The position numbers and the translations under genes are program-made. Shown one piece after another: positions 35,561-47,700 of a DNA stretch of 64,000 nt; position 1 is the stretch's first letter, and each line of letters begins with the position of its first letter. This stretch comes from Rostratula benghalensis (lineage: Eukaryota > Chordata > Aves > Charadriiformes > Rostratulidae): the NCBI GenBank assembly GCA_013399305.1, contig VXAI01000038.1:3278998-3342997 (forward strand), in the 5' to 3' direction. The notes beneath the pieces are model-generated. The model searched no databases. It worked only from the letters and a program-made list of their open reading frames with translations, and was not told the DNA's origin.

Positions 35561-38500
35561 CAAACTCAACAGAATGTGCCACACACCCCTCTTGCTAACT
35601 GGAGATTGAAAACCCTCTCCCTCCTCGCTGATCATAGGGCAACCTGAAGGCAATCCTGCAATTAGATACCTTCAGATGCAGTCTCACAGCTCAGTTAAAG
35701 TACCCTGAGACCCAAATATTTAAACTTCAAAATAGCTATATTACCCTTCAGAAATATTGTAAAAGAACAATGCAGATGAGCTGTTGGTAAAATAACAAAA
35801 AGTGGCAGCTATCACACTGAAAGACAGTAGATTACTACAACACTTACAGAATTGCAGTAGTTTTTACCTCTAAAGCCTTACCATATACATTAGGTAGAAT
35901 TACATATTAACTGTAACTGAAAGTTGTACATCAGCATAGTCACTCATGCATGAAACTTTCTGAAATACAAACGATGTTTAACACAGCAGCTTCATGGAAA
36001 AGCAGTACTGATTTCTAGCATCAGAAATAAGATGCTCCACCAAGAAAGCAGTCCAAAAGTTCAAGCTGGAAATAAAAGAACAACCCACTAAGGTTTAGAA
36101 AAATTCTATTTCAATAGTATTTAAAAGGACCTCATGAGGAATCATGGAAATCCTTTAAGAAACTATGACGAAGCTTTGGCAAATACCAACATAGTGACTA
36201 ATGGTCAGCTATGTGATGGGACTGCGGTGGCTCAACAGGTTTGGTGGCATTGGCCATTTCCTCTAGCTGTACATGACAAATGAAATTGTTAATGTTTGAT
36301 TTAGTTGAAACTTAAGGGTATTCTACTAAATTGATTTATCTTGCATTTTCCCAAGCTAAGGGAGTGCACCTAGACACTGGGGCTTGGGTGTTGTGTCTGA
36401 CCATGTTTAAGTGCTCCCTCCTGGTCACACCTGGGCCCTCAGCAACCTGACCCAGGCCACATGTTAGACCCCAGAGAAGCACATTGTGGCCTGATGCATA
36501 AGGAATGGAGCTTGCAGTAGCTTTTCCACCACAGACAGAGTGCAACAACATTCACATTCCTTCTGCTAACCACCTTTGAATTTATCTTTGATGTCAGAAG
36601 ATAAAAGATTTGAATGGATCTTAATTTAGGATCTGATCTTTTTGGCAGACACAGAGCACACCACACAAAATAGTGCTCAGTATCAATGACTGATTTTATT
36701 GTCCAAAAGGACGAGTAGCAACTCCTTTTCTCCCTAGAAAGAGATCACAAGAACAAAACTGAAGTTGAAATTAGCTTTGGCACAAGCTACAAAAAATAAA
36801 TGATGGGCAAATCCACAGACTGAGAAAGCCAGCTCTTTTGAGTGATTAGGATGACATAACCAGTAGTACAAATTCATAGAGAAATTAAGCCAGTAAAGCA
36901 GATGCAGTCTGATAGAAACCTTCTTTCTTAAAAAATTGAAAAATTTTAGTGATTAACAGTATTGCCCAAAGACTTAGTAAAATATGCGGAGTTCACTTTA
37001 GAATTCTGAGAAGAATCTCCTACAGCAGCTTGCTGGCAAAAGAGCAGAAACATTTGATTTGTGACATAAGAGGATGACAGAATAACAAATATGCAAGAAG
37101 AGATATTAATAACTGAAAAAACATAGATAACATTTGACCAATACAAAACTTGAACTGTGGTAGAATTTTTAACACCTGGAGGATACCTAAAACTAATCCT
37201 ATTCCCCACTTTTTCATCCCCTGACCACAGTATGTACACAACATGGGTGACACTTAAATTTTCCAAGTAGTGTAACCTGGTAGAATTTGTACGGAGGCAA
37301 AAGATGTCCTTCTCATGCTTAGCTCCTCATTTCTCAATTCCCCTCTTCGTGCTCTCCCTTGTACAAGTGCGAGTCTTCATTCTGAAATGACCCATGACAG
37401 GGAATCCATGGATTTCAAACCCAGCTGTAGAGGGAGGAACAACGCCAGCTTAAGCCATAGCAACGTCTCATCTAGTTCGTTTCAGTCAGCTCAAATGGAT
37501 GGAAGGGAAGGAAAAGCTTCCTCCAGTGGCAGTATTATATTACCTTTAAGTGCCTGTGTAACTATAACATATACTTAACATTTCATATAGTTTGAATAGT
37601 TGTCTTTTGTAAATTATAATAAGCCCTAAAAATGTCACCTTGTATAACTATCATCTTGTCTGCTGTAGGTACAACACTATGTTGGCAAAACAGTTGAATC
37701 TAGAGATAGAAATTTTGCTAGTTCCCAAATAAAGTGGTATCAGCAAATTCTGGTTAACGCAGGTACACTGCAGACCGATTACAGCACTGCATTCATTTGC
37801 TCATAGAGAAGCCTTACTAAAAAAAACTTGACCAACATTTTTGAACTGGCAGGATTTTGAATGAGAAGAGTTTCTGCTATAAATGAAGACTACCCCTCTG
37901 GGTACCCCTCTGGGGTAGTCTTGGCCTGTATTTTCAGAGGTACAAATAGCCTTAGGTCACCATGCATGTGCCAAGCAGGGAGTGAGTGATCAATACTGGC
38001 TCCCTGTAATATATTTGAGATGGAAAGTCTAACCACGAATTTTATTATGAAATTTTACGAACAATAGCTATAGGTTCCATAATTTATATTTGCAAATGGA
38101 ATTTATATTCCAGGAGGAAAAAAGAATGATGCCATTTTCCACAAGGTACTCTGAAAACACTGAAGGGGGGAGAATTTTTCTCCTGTAGATTTAATTTAAA
38201 TAAAGCATGAGAATAAAACCAGCCTGAATATTTTAAAGTGAAATCACTTGGCCAAGATCACTTGAAAGGACAATTGCCAGACCACAACTGACTTTCACTT
38301 TTGACATTATTAAACTGCATCCCAACAGAAGCACGTGCCTGTGGATTTGATATTTTAGACTTGAATACTTGATTTATACAGTACATGTACGCTGATGTTA
38401 TTGCAACTCTACATCTTTGTAGGAGAATTAGAGCTTTCACGAGATGGGATACTCAAAATCAAAAATCAAAGAGTTTTATGAGCAAAAAGAGGTAACTGGG

Positions 38501-39719
38501 CTATGCAGCATTACCCCGGCACACATACCACACACATGCATATAGGAGATGGTGCCTGTGGTGGGAGCAGGACCACTGCAGAGAACAATCAGCCTTGCAG
38601 TGTAAGCATCACCTCTGTGAACAGAGCCTGGAGCCTGTACAGACAACTGTCCCAGTAAGAACACAGTGCCCAAGAGCAGCTCAGCAGATTGGGCATAAAG
38701 CCAAGGCTACCAGGTCATTGCATCAAGTTGACAAATCTGTTCTCTCTCCCCAAGAGGGAGGGAAGTGAATATTCTTCATGTTTGATAAGGTTCTGAGTCA
38801 CCTATAAGCTCTTCCTTTTTAGAGTATTGGGAAGTTTTTAATTATAGGTTTTTTAATCATTAATTTTATATGTAAAACCGGTTGCATGGAGTAGAAAAAT
38901 CTGTATAATACTCTAACAGGAAGGTGAAGACTCCAAGTCCAAGAGGCAATACCAGAGAGCACATGCCTGCCCTGAACAGAGTAGTTCAGCTCTGGCTTTA
39001 TTCCAGATCTCTGTAGTGGTGATTTTCACCACTCAAAATGGCTGGCTTGTAAAAAGCCTGAAAAGGTGCTACATCACTCAGTAAATTGGTAAAATCGCTT
39101 ATTTTGATGCAATGCCTGCTGACAGGATATGGGAAAGTGACTTGTAAAACTGGAGTGAGAAACTGCTTCAATTGCTGTGACATTCCCTACCTTTTTTATG
39201 TCCTTGTTTTCTTCCAGTTTTACTAGGCCATCAACATTAATAAGTTATGCAACAAGGATAAAGAAATTAAAAATAATTCAATTTAGATTTTGTGCAGACT
39301 AAAAGTCAAAGTGGGTGAAGTTGCTGAATCAAAACCGAAGGAATTTCTGACTACTGTGTTTTGTCTTTATGAAATAAAACAAATCAAGAAGTTAATAGCC
39401 CAAGCTGTTAATCAAGTTAACTGGAAACTACCTAAGTGAATAAAAAAAAGTATGAGACATTTCACACTTAAAACACTAAACAATAATAAGCTTCCACCTG
39501 TTAACATATTAATGATGCTGTTAAGAATATGATGTGCTTGACTCTGTGACAGCAATTTCATATGCCTATGCAATTTCTTATCTGTCAAAAAGCACTTTTT
39601 AGCTACTGGAAGAAATATAAAAAGGCAGAAGGTGAGAAGAAAACTGAAGGAAAAAAAAGATACTGCATTAAGACTTGAATGAGACTGTGAAAGTCTAGTC
39701 ACTTGACTCATTTACCATC
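35561..39719. other. Non-coding with a duplicated hairpin
   Basis: No convincing exon. Short open frames on the minus strand at 36336-36666 and 36946-37266 have no recognised domain. A hairpin with internal 12-base duplication is at 37886-37922. The 12-mer AGCCATAGCAAC that forms most of the 35.37 kb X-box recurs at 37453-37464. Confidence 0.5.
37886..37922. repeat. Inverted repeat containing a 12-base tandem duplication
   Basis: AAGACTACCCC (37886-37896) is exactly complementary to GGGGTAGTCTT (37912-37922). Inside it TACCCCTCTGGG is present twice in tandem (37891-37902 and 37903-37914). Removing one copy leaves a near-perfect palindrome with a 3-base loop, so the duplication probably arose by slippage on a stalled hairpin. 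Confidence 0.9.
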
Positions 39720-40230
39720 AGGCTACATATATTGGAGAATATATAAAAGCCCAACATTGCATCAGGAAATGGATTGTCCTGAGTGACCTCACAGAACTTT
39801 TCCATCTGTGCTATTATTAATATGATGCACACACTGTGAAACAGAGCCGGCAAAGAAATAGGATGTTATCAGAGAGATGATGGATAAGAAGGGAGAAGAT
39901 AATGCTGATAGAAACAATTACTTGCTATAACAAGCGGGGCATATTGTAAAAGTGCTATGATGTAATGAGAGGAAGATAAGTTGATGCTCCTAAAAGTCAA
40001 ATTATTAGATTTGTCAAGCTGAAAAAGTAACATCATGGAAGGCTTGCAAGCTGAGCAAGTAAATCAGAGTGAATAATTTACCTTATGCTTTGCTCATAAG
40101 AAGTTCTCTAAACTGATTACACTTTCTGCAGATTTCTCACTTTCAATTCCTGATTTCCATCATTTTCTGTGAGACTCGGTCTATATGAATTGATTGAAAC
40201 ATTGCTCTATTAGAAATCTGAAGTTCACAC
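39720..40230. promoter_or_regulatory. Candidate conserved non-coding element
   Basis: A roughly 500-base block of complex, non-repetitive sequence with closed frames and many motif-like words, including ATTATTAATATGATG near 39811, CAATTACTTG near 39917, TGATGTAATGAG near 39958 and CAAATTATTAG near 40000. The balanced, non-low-complexity texture contrasts with the surrounding DNA. Only alignment can confirm conservation. Confidence 0.3.
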
Positions 40231-41219
40231 TCGTTCAGGGGTTACACAAGCTAGTCACAAAATTAATTTAGTATTTTCTCATGCGTTGTAAGGCAAATTA
40301 TATTTATAGAAAGTGCACCTCACGTCCTAGAAAAAGGTTTATGGAACAGACCCTTCTATTCAGTGTTATTACATATGGAAGAACTCTGAATTTTGGAGTT
40401 CCCTTATTTTTCCTACTGCATAAGGCAGTGTCCCTTCTCATTAAAAATATGTATCCAGTAAATACAGGTCTATGAGACCTTGAACGGTCTTAGTGAATAT
40501 TTACTTAAGTGAAAACTGTCAAATGGCTTAAGAGGACAAAATACAATTATATAAGGGTGAAATATGGTTTGTGTTCTAGCAAGTATTTGTTGAAAACCCA
40601 CTGTGAAGCATTTGTGCGCTTTATTGCCCAAGTACCAGACTGAGGATATAAGGGGGAACAAAGGGATAACAACAAGAGTAGGTAAATCACGCAAGACCAC
40701 AATCAGAGTAAAGTTTATGCAGAACTTAAAAAGTGACACATTCACTATCATAGTTGGTCCCTGAAGGACAAGTTTGATCATTTGTTCAGCAACCTGTGCC
40801 GTTAAAACAAACAAACAAACAAATAAACAATCAATTGAACTTGCATAACTTCATACTCAAGATTTGTAGAAGGTGACCTGGACTACTGGAGGTTCCCAGA
40901 GAGAAACCGTAAGAGGAACGAATATTTAATACATCTTCATAATCTAGACAATTTCCAGTCTAAGCAATGGATGTGTCAGGGGTCAAGGCCCTTGTTGGGA
41001 TACCAAGTGATCTAGGATAATCAAGGTTCAGATGGTTGAGTGACACTGTGTGTTACACAATATGGAGTAAAAACTGTGTCTGCTATACAGCAGTTATATG
41101 GAAAAGGGACACTGTAGGACAACAAGTAGAGAAAAATGTAATGGTATTCAGCACAACTCCATCTTAAGGAAACTGCAGGTTTAGGAAGGTCACCTGAGTG
41201 ACACTGTTGACAGCCTTAG
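40231..41219. other. Non-coding with an AAAC microsatellite
   Basis: A (AAAC)n tract lies at 40804-40830. An open frame on the minus strand (40470-40814, 114 codons) ends inside it and has no recognised domain. No gene is seen. Confidence 0.5.
40804..40830. repeat. AAAC microsatellite
   Basis: About five to six units of AAAC with one AAAT interruption. Confidence 0.9.
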
Positions 41220-41900
41220 GTTCCCCTGACTGCCTCTGTCAGGGAAACACCATGTTGCTCCTCACAGCGTGCAAGTCCTACCCTCGATCATTTTTCTGAC
41301 ACTGTGGCCTCAATCATTTGCCCTGTCAACTGTTTAAGCCACCTCAGCTGTGAGCCTCAGTGAGAAGTGCCAGCAGTTCACCTCTGCTATCAGCATTGCA
41401 AGCAGGGTCAAGCCAGGGAGAAAGCAAATTATTGCAGAACTTCAACTTTCAATGCCTTAATCCCACCATTGGGCTGTGCTGTCAATACCTTGAGGTCCTG
41501 ACTACGAAATAATAGAAAAAATACAGACCACCTTAAAGAAATAGTCACCTTTGCCAAAGCACCTGCTCTGTTTGTCACAGTTCCACATCATTCCAAACTG
41601 CAAACAGTTTCATTCTTGGCCTGTATTTCTTCTGAGTGCTCTTGCTGTTTACAATGAAGTGGTTCAAATGCAATGCGAGCTGCCCACTGGCGTGTGCTGT
41701 CTGCACATCCCCGTCCTGCTCCCCGCAGCCAGGCTCCCTCTGCCCACGGGCTGCAGGAGCCGGCCCTGCAGCCTTCAGCTGCCACCTCACACCATGGTTG
41801 AAGAAGCCACTCCTGTAGCCCCCTGCAGTGACTGCCATGTGGTCATTGCCACAGTTCACTTGTGTAAGAGAAACTGTCACTGGAGCAAGTAGCTTTAAGT
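41220..41900. other. GC-richer patch, open on both strands
   Basis: Plus-strand frame 41551-41892 (113 codons) and minus-strand frame 41575-41880 (101 codons) overlap almost completely. Neither shows a domain. The 41690-41790 segment is the GC peak. This is probably compositional; an unrecognised old repeat or untranslated exon is possible. Confidence 0.25.
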
Positions 41901-42766
41901 CACCAGGAAAATTCTGCTGTTAAAATTTCAGGCCAGGTAAATCCCCTTGGTAACTGCCTATTGATTGCCTGTTGGCCCGTTTACACAGCAACAAAAATAT
42001 CTCAGAGTACAGAGATGACAGCAAAATGTACTCTACTAAAATGGGAGGGAGGCTTCGATTTCTTTTTAGAATCAGTGTATCCAATGAGTATTTTTTTTTC
42101 TAATACGTGCAAAATATTCTATGGTTGACAGTGAAGCTTTGAAATATCCATGTTTTTAACATTAACTGTAAAACAGACTCAAATTAATGTTTCAAGAATT
42201 TTTCTAGGTTTGCAAAGATGAGTTTCTCAAGAAACTTACTTTGGTAATGTTTGGCCTCTTCTGCTTTTGCTTTTCTTGAGAGACAGTTTTTATTGGCATG
42301 AATGCTCATAGAAATTGAACATCAAAAGATGTTATGAGAAAAAAACAAACTTGCAGGCAATTAATTTTATATTCATAATGAAGTGTGTTCACAGCATAAG
42401 TGTTTTAAGTGTTCATTCACTGTGGGATCAGAAACAATACATCTAACCCATTGGAGGTAAAATCACAGCCTTGTCAGTGCCTATCCAAATGAAATGCTGG
42501 CATAATCAATTTGCCATTAATACATGAAATTAAAAAAAACCCAAACATTGCAAGGAATAGGCATACAAGAAGAAATGTTGCTGAGTAACAGATTCAGTTT
42601 ATGAATACAATGATCTACATGTAGACATTGTAGAGTGCAGCAAAAAGGGTAAAATTCCAGGATAGGTTATTACAAACTATGACTTCCAGAGTTACACAGC
42701 TCAAAATAACCACAACTTTTCTGTAATATTTCCCTAACGAAATGCTATTAGCTAAATATTCTTCCT

Positions 42767-42798
42767 CCCCACTCCCACACCCCACTCCTTGACCCCCC
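42767..42798 (-). other. G-quadruplex motif
   Basis: On the plus strand four C runs (4, 3, 4 and 6 bases) are separated by spacers of 3, 3 and 9 bases. The minus strand therefore has four G runs of at least three with loops of 9, 3 and 3, which meets the usual intramolecular quadruplex pattern. It is isolated in AT-rich DNA and not linked to any promoter I can see. Confidence 0.75.
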
Positions 42799-42903
42799 AA
42801 AATATTCTTCCTTAATGGATGAGTAGGAAAAAATGCGAGTTTTCTCACTGCCTTGGGTAAATGTCATATAACCAAGGGTTTGTAACTGTTTTATTTCCTG
42901 GGA

Positions 42904-42934
42904 GAAAAAAAAAAGAAAAAAAAAAGAAAAAAAA
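42904..42934. repeat. Interrupted poly-A tract
   Basis: Three A runs separated by single G bases. No retroposed copy is recognisable next to it. Confidence 0.85.
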
Positions 42935-45359
42935 CCAAAAAGCTGTGATACTTGGTTACACTTTTGAAAGAAAACAGTAATGTACTGAAAGTTTTCAACT
43001 ATCATTTATTTTGTTCTCTAAGTATTTGGGGTTTGGGGGTTTATTTTTTTTTTGTCCACAAAACACACCTTCTTTTGTTTGCTCCAGCACAGCTTCCTAC
43101 TGTTACAAGTAGTCAGAAATCATTTTTAGATTGACTGCAATTTAATACATAGAATAAACAACAATTTCAAAACTATGCTGAAGCTGAGCAAGTATTTTCT
43201 GAACTAAGACTGACACAGTAAGTTGGTTATGGCAATAAAGCCTTATGAGTATTAATGCTCAAATATGGATTCAAGCTGTCACCTCCCATAAAGTTTAACA
43301 AAAACCCAGGGAAATCATGACGCAACCTGCCACATTTTTCAGAAAACCACCAAAAAACTCCCCCAAACCAACAGAAATCTCCACAAACCCCACCAACCAC
43401 CCCCCAGTCTTTCAGTTTAGGTACATGATATTAATGCTTAATTATCTTATTTTGGTAATGACTATTGCTGCTGCCTTCCATAATACTACTGCATTGCTGT
43501 GATGAGTTTCTGTGCAAATATAAGTGCAGCTGATAAACTTAAAAGCATGTGCAGATGCATCTTTTAATTGTTTCAGCACATCATCAATTTTTTTAACGTG
43601 GTTATAATCAGCTTAAATATGAATTAACTGATGTTGAAAAAGTACTGTATAACAAAGCTCATGGAGCCTGCATGTCATTGCCACATGACTAACAACCTCT
43701 GAGTACAGGTGTATATTATATAAAAATTCTGTACTCCATCCTGAAAATCTAGATCCCAATCAGAGGTATCCAAATTTCTTTGGTTTTTTCCAAGATGTTT
43801 TTCTTATCCAGTCTTTAGAAATGTCATTTGTCCTAAATTTCAATGTTTTCCAAAAGTAGAGAGGGACAAAATTAATACCCAACCTCAGAGGAAACCTGAG
43901 CAACTATGTCCATAAAGGTTTTCTAGGCTTCATATATGAGGACTTCCACAGAAGTTTCAGTTAAGGAATCCTTTGGGTTTGGACATGACTTTTGCAGTTC
44001 AGAGAGGTGAAAGCTTCTTGAACAAAACAGTATGTTTTGTGCCACTAGGTATCAGATTTGTCTAGTATTAACAAAGCTGCAGAATCCCACAGGATGTGGC
44101 TGTAACTGAGGCATGTGCTTCATCTTTTAGCTCTTCCTGGCGTACAGATCCTGCTGCCCCACCATTGCTCTTCATTTCAACGAAGTCTTGACACATATTT
44201 TGTCAAATTTCTTTAAGTTTCTTGGGCTTCAACCAATAACCACAAGAGCAGGCAGAGGGTGGGGGCAGGGGGGAAACAGATAGGAAGAGGGAAATCATCT
44301 TAAAATTTTAAACGGTGTTTGAGGCACATTTGTCAGCTCCTTTCCCTTTGCCCTCTGTGTGCTTGAGAGAGACCACCTCAGCAGCTGTACCTGCAGTTTG
44401 AGCTACGGTGTTACTCTTTGACTCTGGGAGTCAGATGTTCTCCATGCACATTCTTTGTTCATTCAAAGCCTGAATCAATAGATCTATGGCTAAAACCAAC
44501 GGTAAGTTCAACAAATGTGTGCTGAATACGGTTGTTTTCTATCTAAGGTTTCGGCATCGGACACAACATACTAATAATTTTGCAGTCACTGTATATCATC
44601 TGAAAAGTGCCTGCATTTTTAGGTTCAGTACATGCAAAATGCCTTTAGCTGACCATTCAGCAGTTGTTAGGTTGTCTGCAGAATTGATAAGGAGCAATGG
44701 TTTGGTATTGCTCTGCCTTAAAATTCAGTCTTTGATGACACACAACCATACAAGTGTAAATGAAAAGTCTAAATTAAGTTTGATGTGGTCTACCAAGTAC
44801 ATAATCATTTTATGAGTGACCATTATAACTATTCCTGACATCGTCTTCTGGTTTTAAAAGCAATTTATATTATGTAAGTTTGCTCACTAGCACAGTTTAA
44901 TTTCAGAACTGATTCAACTTCTACAGAAATGAAATTTCTGCATCTGTAACAAACTTTGTCTCCCACGCTTTAAACATCGACAAGCTATCTTAAAACTTCC
45001 TGTTTTCTGACAAATCAAGATTTTTGAGCCTACCTGGGAACACTTTTTGAGTTCCACTCTTTGTCCTGTCTGCAGCATTTTGAAATGCAGTAACAGGTCA
45101 GGTCACAAAGTACAAACTCTTGGTGTGAATTTATGACCACAAAGCTGTATGACACTGGAGATTACTTTGATCTAACGCAATAAATAAACCACAACCCCTA
45201 TTTAAAACACTCCACATGCACTCTTACACACGCAGTAATATTGGCATTTCAAGAGGAGTCTCAAAGAGCTAGGCATATTTTATATAGCCTATATTACTTT
45301 TTCATGCAATATATCTTGCACTGCTGGGTTTGAAGTGGACAACTTGGTCATCCACATTA

Positions 45360-45790
45360 TGTCCCCCGATTCCTGTACGCACCATTATTTGCGCTGAGTG
45401 GAGATCAGGCAGAACCTGCCAACAGAAGGAAACCACCTACACGCTGCTTCTCTAACATGTAATTAGCAGCTCACTATGGCATTCCAATAACTGTCTTAAG
45501 AGCAGTGATCAGATCAGTTTATCCCAGACCTAATGCATTCAGGCAGGCTCTGTTGACATGCTTGGCTTCATGACCATTCATAACTTGGAGACTTTGGGAG
45601 CAAATTTCACCGTCCTCAAGAAAATGGTTCTCCAGCTGGTTCACACACTTTGGAGAATGTTCAAATTTGCATTTCATTCCTTTGCCCAAGGGGGATACCC
45701 ACACTATTTCTAACAGCTTGGACTCAATTTCCTTGGCCTGAAATAATTTTGCATCCTGCAAATCTCTGTCTTTCACTTAATGTTTCCAAA
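45360..45790. promoter_or_regulatory. Weak candidate conserved non-coding element
   Basis: Balanced, non-repetitive sequence with words such as TAATTAGCAGCTC near 45459 and ATTTGCATTTC near 45665. A minus-strand open frame of 85 codons (45519-45776) crosses it without any recognised domain. The call is weak. Confidence 0.2.
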
Positions 45791-46768
45791 ACATCTATTT
45801 TTTGACACCACACTTTACTCATTATTTGGAGGATCTTAGGTATTGCAGTATTGCACTAAGATGTTCATATGATTGTAAAAAGTTTCTTTTTGGAGAATTT
45901 TAGGTATCAGCTTCTGCTAAGCTTTTTATTCATTAAGCATGAAGCTTAAGTGTTGTTTTGGTCTTACAGATTTTTTTTTTTAAGAAAAGAAGTAATGGAT
46001 ATTGCAGGGTTGATACAGACCATAGCTAAGCCCTAAGACATTCTACCAAATGCTAGACTTTCAATTTCTCAAGATGCATTCCAATCGGAACTGAATCAAA
46101 ACACATTTGGATTGTCTGCTGTAGAATATTCCTATAAATAAGCAAAACTAATTTTGTTCTCCTAGCATTCAATGGTGAAAATACTCAACTCCCATTAAGG
46201 AAAACTTCTGAACTGCAGTGGTTCATACTGCAATTTTGAATGGAGAAAGCATATTGAAGAGCAAGGGAAAAAATGGAATTTATTCCACAATCTGTAGTTC
46301 AAAGGAACTTAAAAATTTATAACTTGGCATCACTACAGGCCTATAATACCAAAAGGATGAATCAATGCAGTAAAAATATAGCAATAATAGAAATAAATAA
46401 GTCCCACACATGCTAATGACAGAGTGATTTCAAAATCTAATATACTTTAACTACACTGTACAAGCATTACCCAGTTATTTTGGGACAGATACATTCCATA
46501 GGACTGCACCTACTCCTTGAGTAGTGCAGCAAGCAATCATTTTCCATTAACGTTTTTACCAGAACAAATGATTCACTTAACTGTGCTGAAGGAAAACCCA
46601 AGAAGCTCAAAATCATGATTGACATAAATGTATTCTGGTCATTTGTGGATCAGAGTTTCATTCTGGTGATTTTAGTGAGATAGTTATTGGTTCCAAAAAG
46701 ACTTATTACCCATAATATATCCTTATGCATAAAGATACAATAATCACAAAGTTTTAAAAAAAATACTG
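45791..46768. other. Non-coding, no recognised element
   Basis: AT-rich DNA with closed frames. Nothing is recognised. Confidence 0.55.
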
Positions 46769-47700
46769 TGGGAAGGGTCTTAGACCATGTAATCTATACC
46801 TTCTAGCTTATGATTCACAAAGAAATTAGCAGAACCTGCTCTGCAACACTTTCTATAACAATGCTTCCTCAGCTTCCCAAAGCAAGATTTTAAAGCTTCA
46901 GCATTCCTTTGGTACATTTTTATCTATTCTTTCCTTTTTCCATGTAATCATCGGAAAGGATCTTCCTCATTTCTCTTTGCAGTGGCTGCCTGTATATTTC
47001 AAGAATTTTTATGAGTCCACTAGGTCTCTACTACTATAACCCCAAAAATGCCAGTTCTTTTCCTTAGTAAATACCAGGTTTACTACCTCTGATTATTCTT
47101 AATTCTCTCCTAGACTTTATCCAATCATTCACAAGGGTTTTTTTCCCCCAAATGTGATGCCCAAAGCTGAATAAAGTGCAGTTCAAAGGTTTATGTCGTG
47201 ACATTATACTCACATTCACAAGTACTATTATGACCTTGTTTACGTGCTTTTGTCTTTTTAGTGGAACACTATGAATATTGGATCATTCATATGTACTCAC
47301 AGCTTTGAGAGTTGATTTTTCCTAATTACAAATGTTCTTATCCTCATCACCAATATAATCAACTTCCTCACCACAATGAATTTACTTTTCTTCCTTAAAC
47401 AACATAGAATTTCTCAAGTTCACTGAGATCTCCCTGAAATCTAATGCTATCCTTCAATACAGTCATAATTCCTCCCTGTTTGGTTTCATCTACACATTTA
47501 TCACCCATGTTTTCTGTTTCATTATGCAGACCATCTATGGAAACACAGAGCAAATGCACAGTTAGGACATATCATCGAGAATTTACCAGTAATGTCACTC
47601 ACTATGGGCTGTGACTTGCTAAATACATTAGAAACTTTTAAGCTGATTCTCTCTTTATAAACTCACATTGTTAATATTCACCAGCCTGTTTCCTTGCATG
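46769..47700 (-). mobile_element. Ancient CR1/L3-like retrotransposon fragment
   Basis: Read on the plus strand, the block follows the reverse complement of an old CR1-type element over about 930 bases. It starts with a GGAAGGGTCTTAGACCATGT segment (3' tail), passes a TTTATCCAATCATTCACAA...AATGTGATGCCCAAAGCTGA segment (end of reverse transcriptase), then CAAGTTCACTGAGATCTCCC and TTTGGTTTCATCTACACATT (upstream RT region) and ends near CCAGCCTGTTTCC. It is highly diverged, with many indels, and no frame survives. Such copies date from before the modern bird radiations. Boundaries are approximate. Confidence 0.65.

Larger units (their letters stand above)
41901..45359. other. Non-coding, low-complexity tracts and a quadruplex motif
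   Basis: Contains a minus-strand G-quadruplex motif (42767-42798), an interrupted A tract (42904-42934), a nearly G-free A/C-rich stretch (43343-43406) and a G-rich tract (44257-44273). No coding signal is seen. Confidence 0.5.

Noticed and set aside
38240..38330. ACTTGGCCAAGATCACTTG, resembling the reverse complement of a MIR core
   Set aside because: Similarity is limited to one short segment; the flanks do not follow the MIR order.
41551..41892. Open frames of over 100 codons on both strands
   Set aside because: Near-complete overlap on opposite strands with no domain in either points to local GC content and stop-codon scarcity.
44257..44273. G-rich tract as a quadruplex
   Set aside because: Only three G runs are present.
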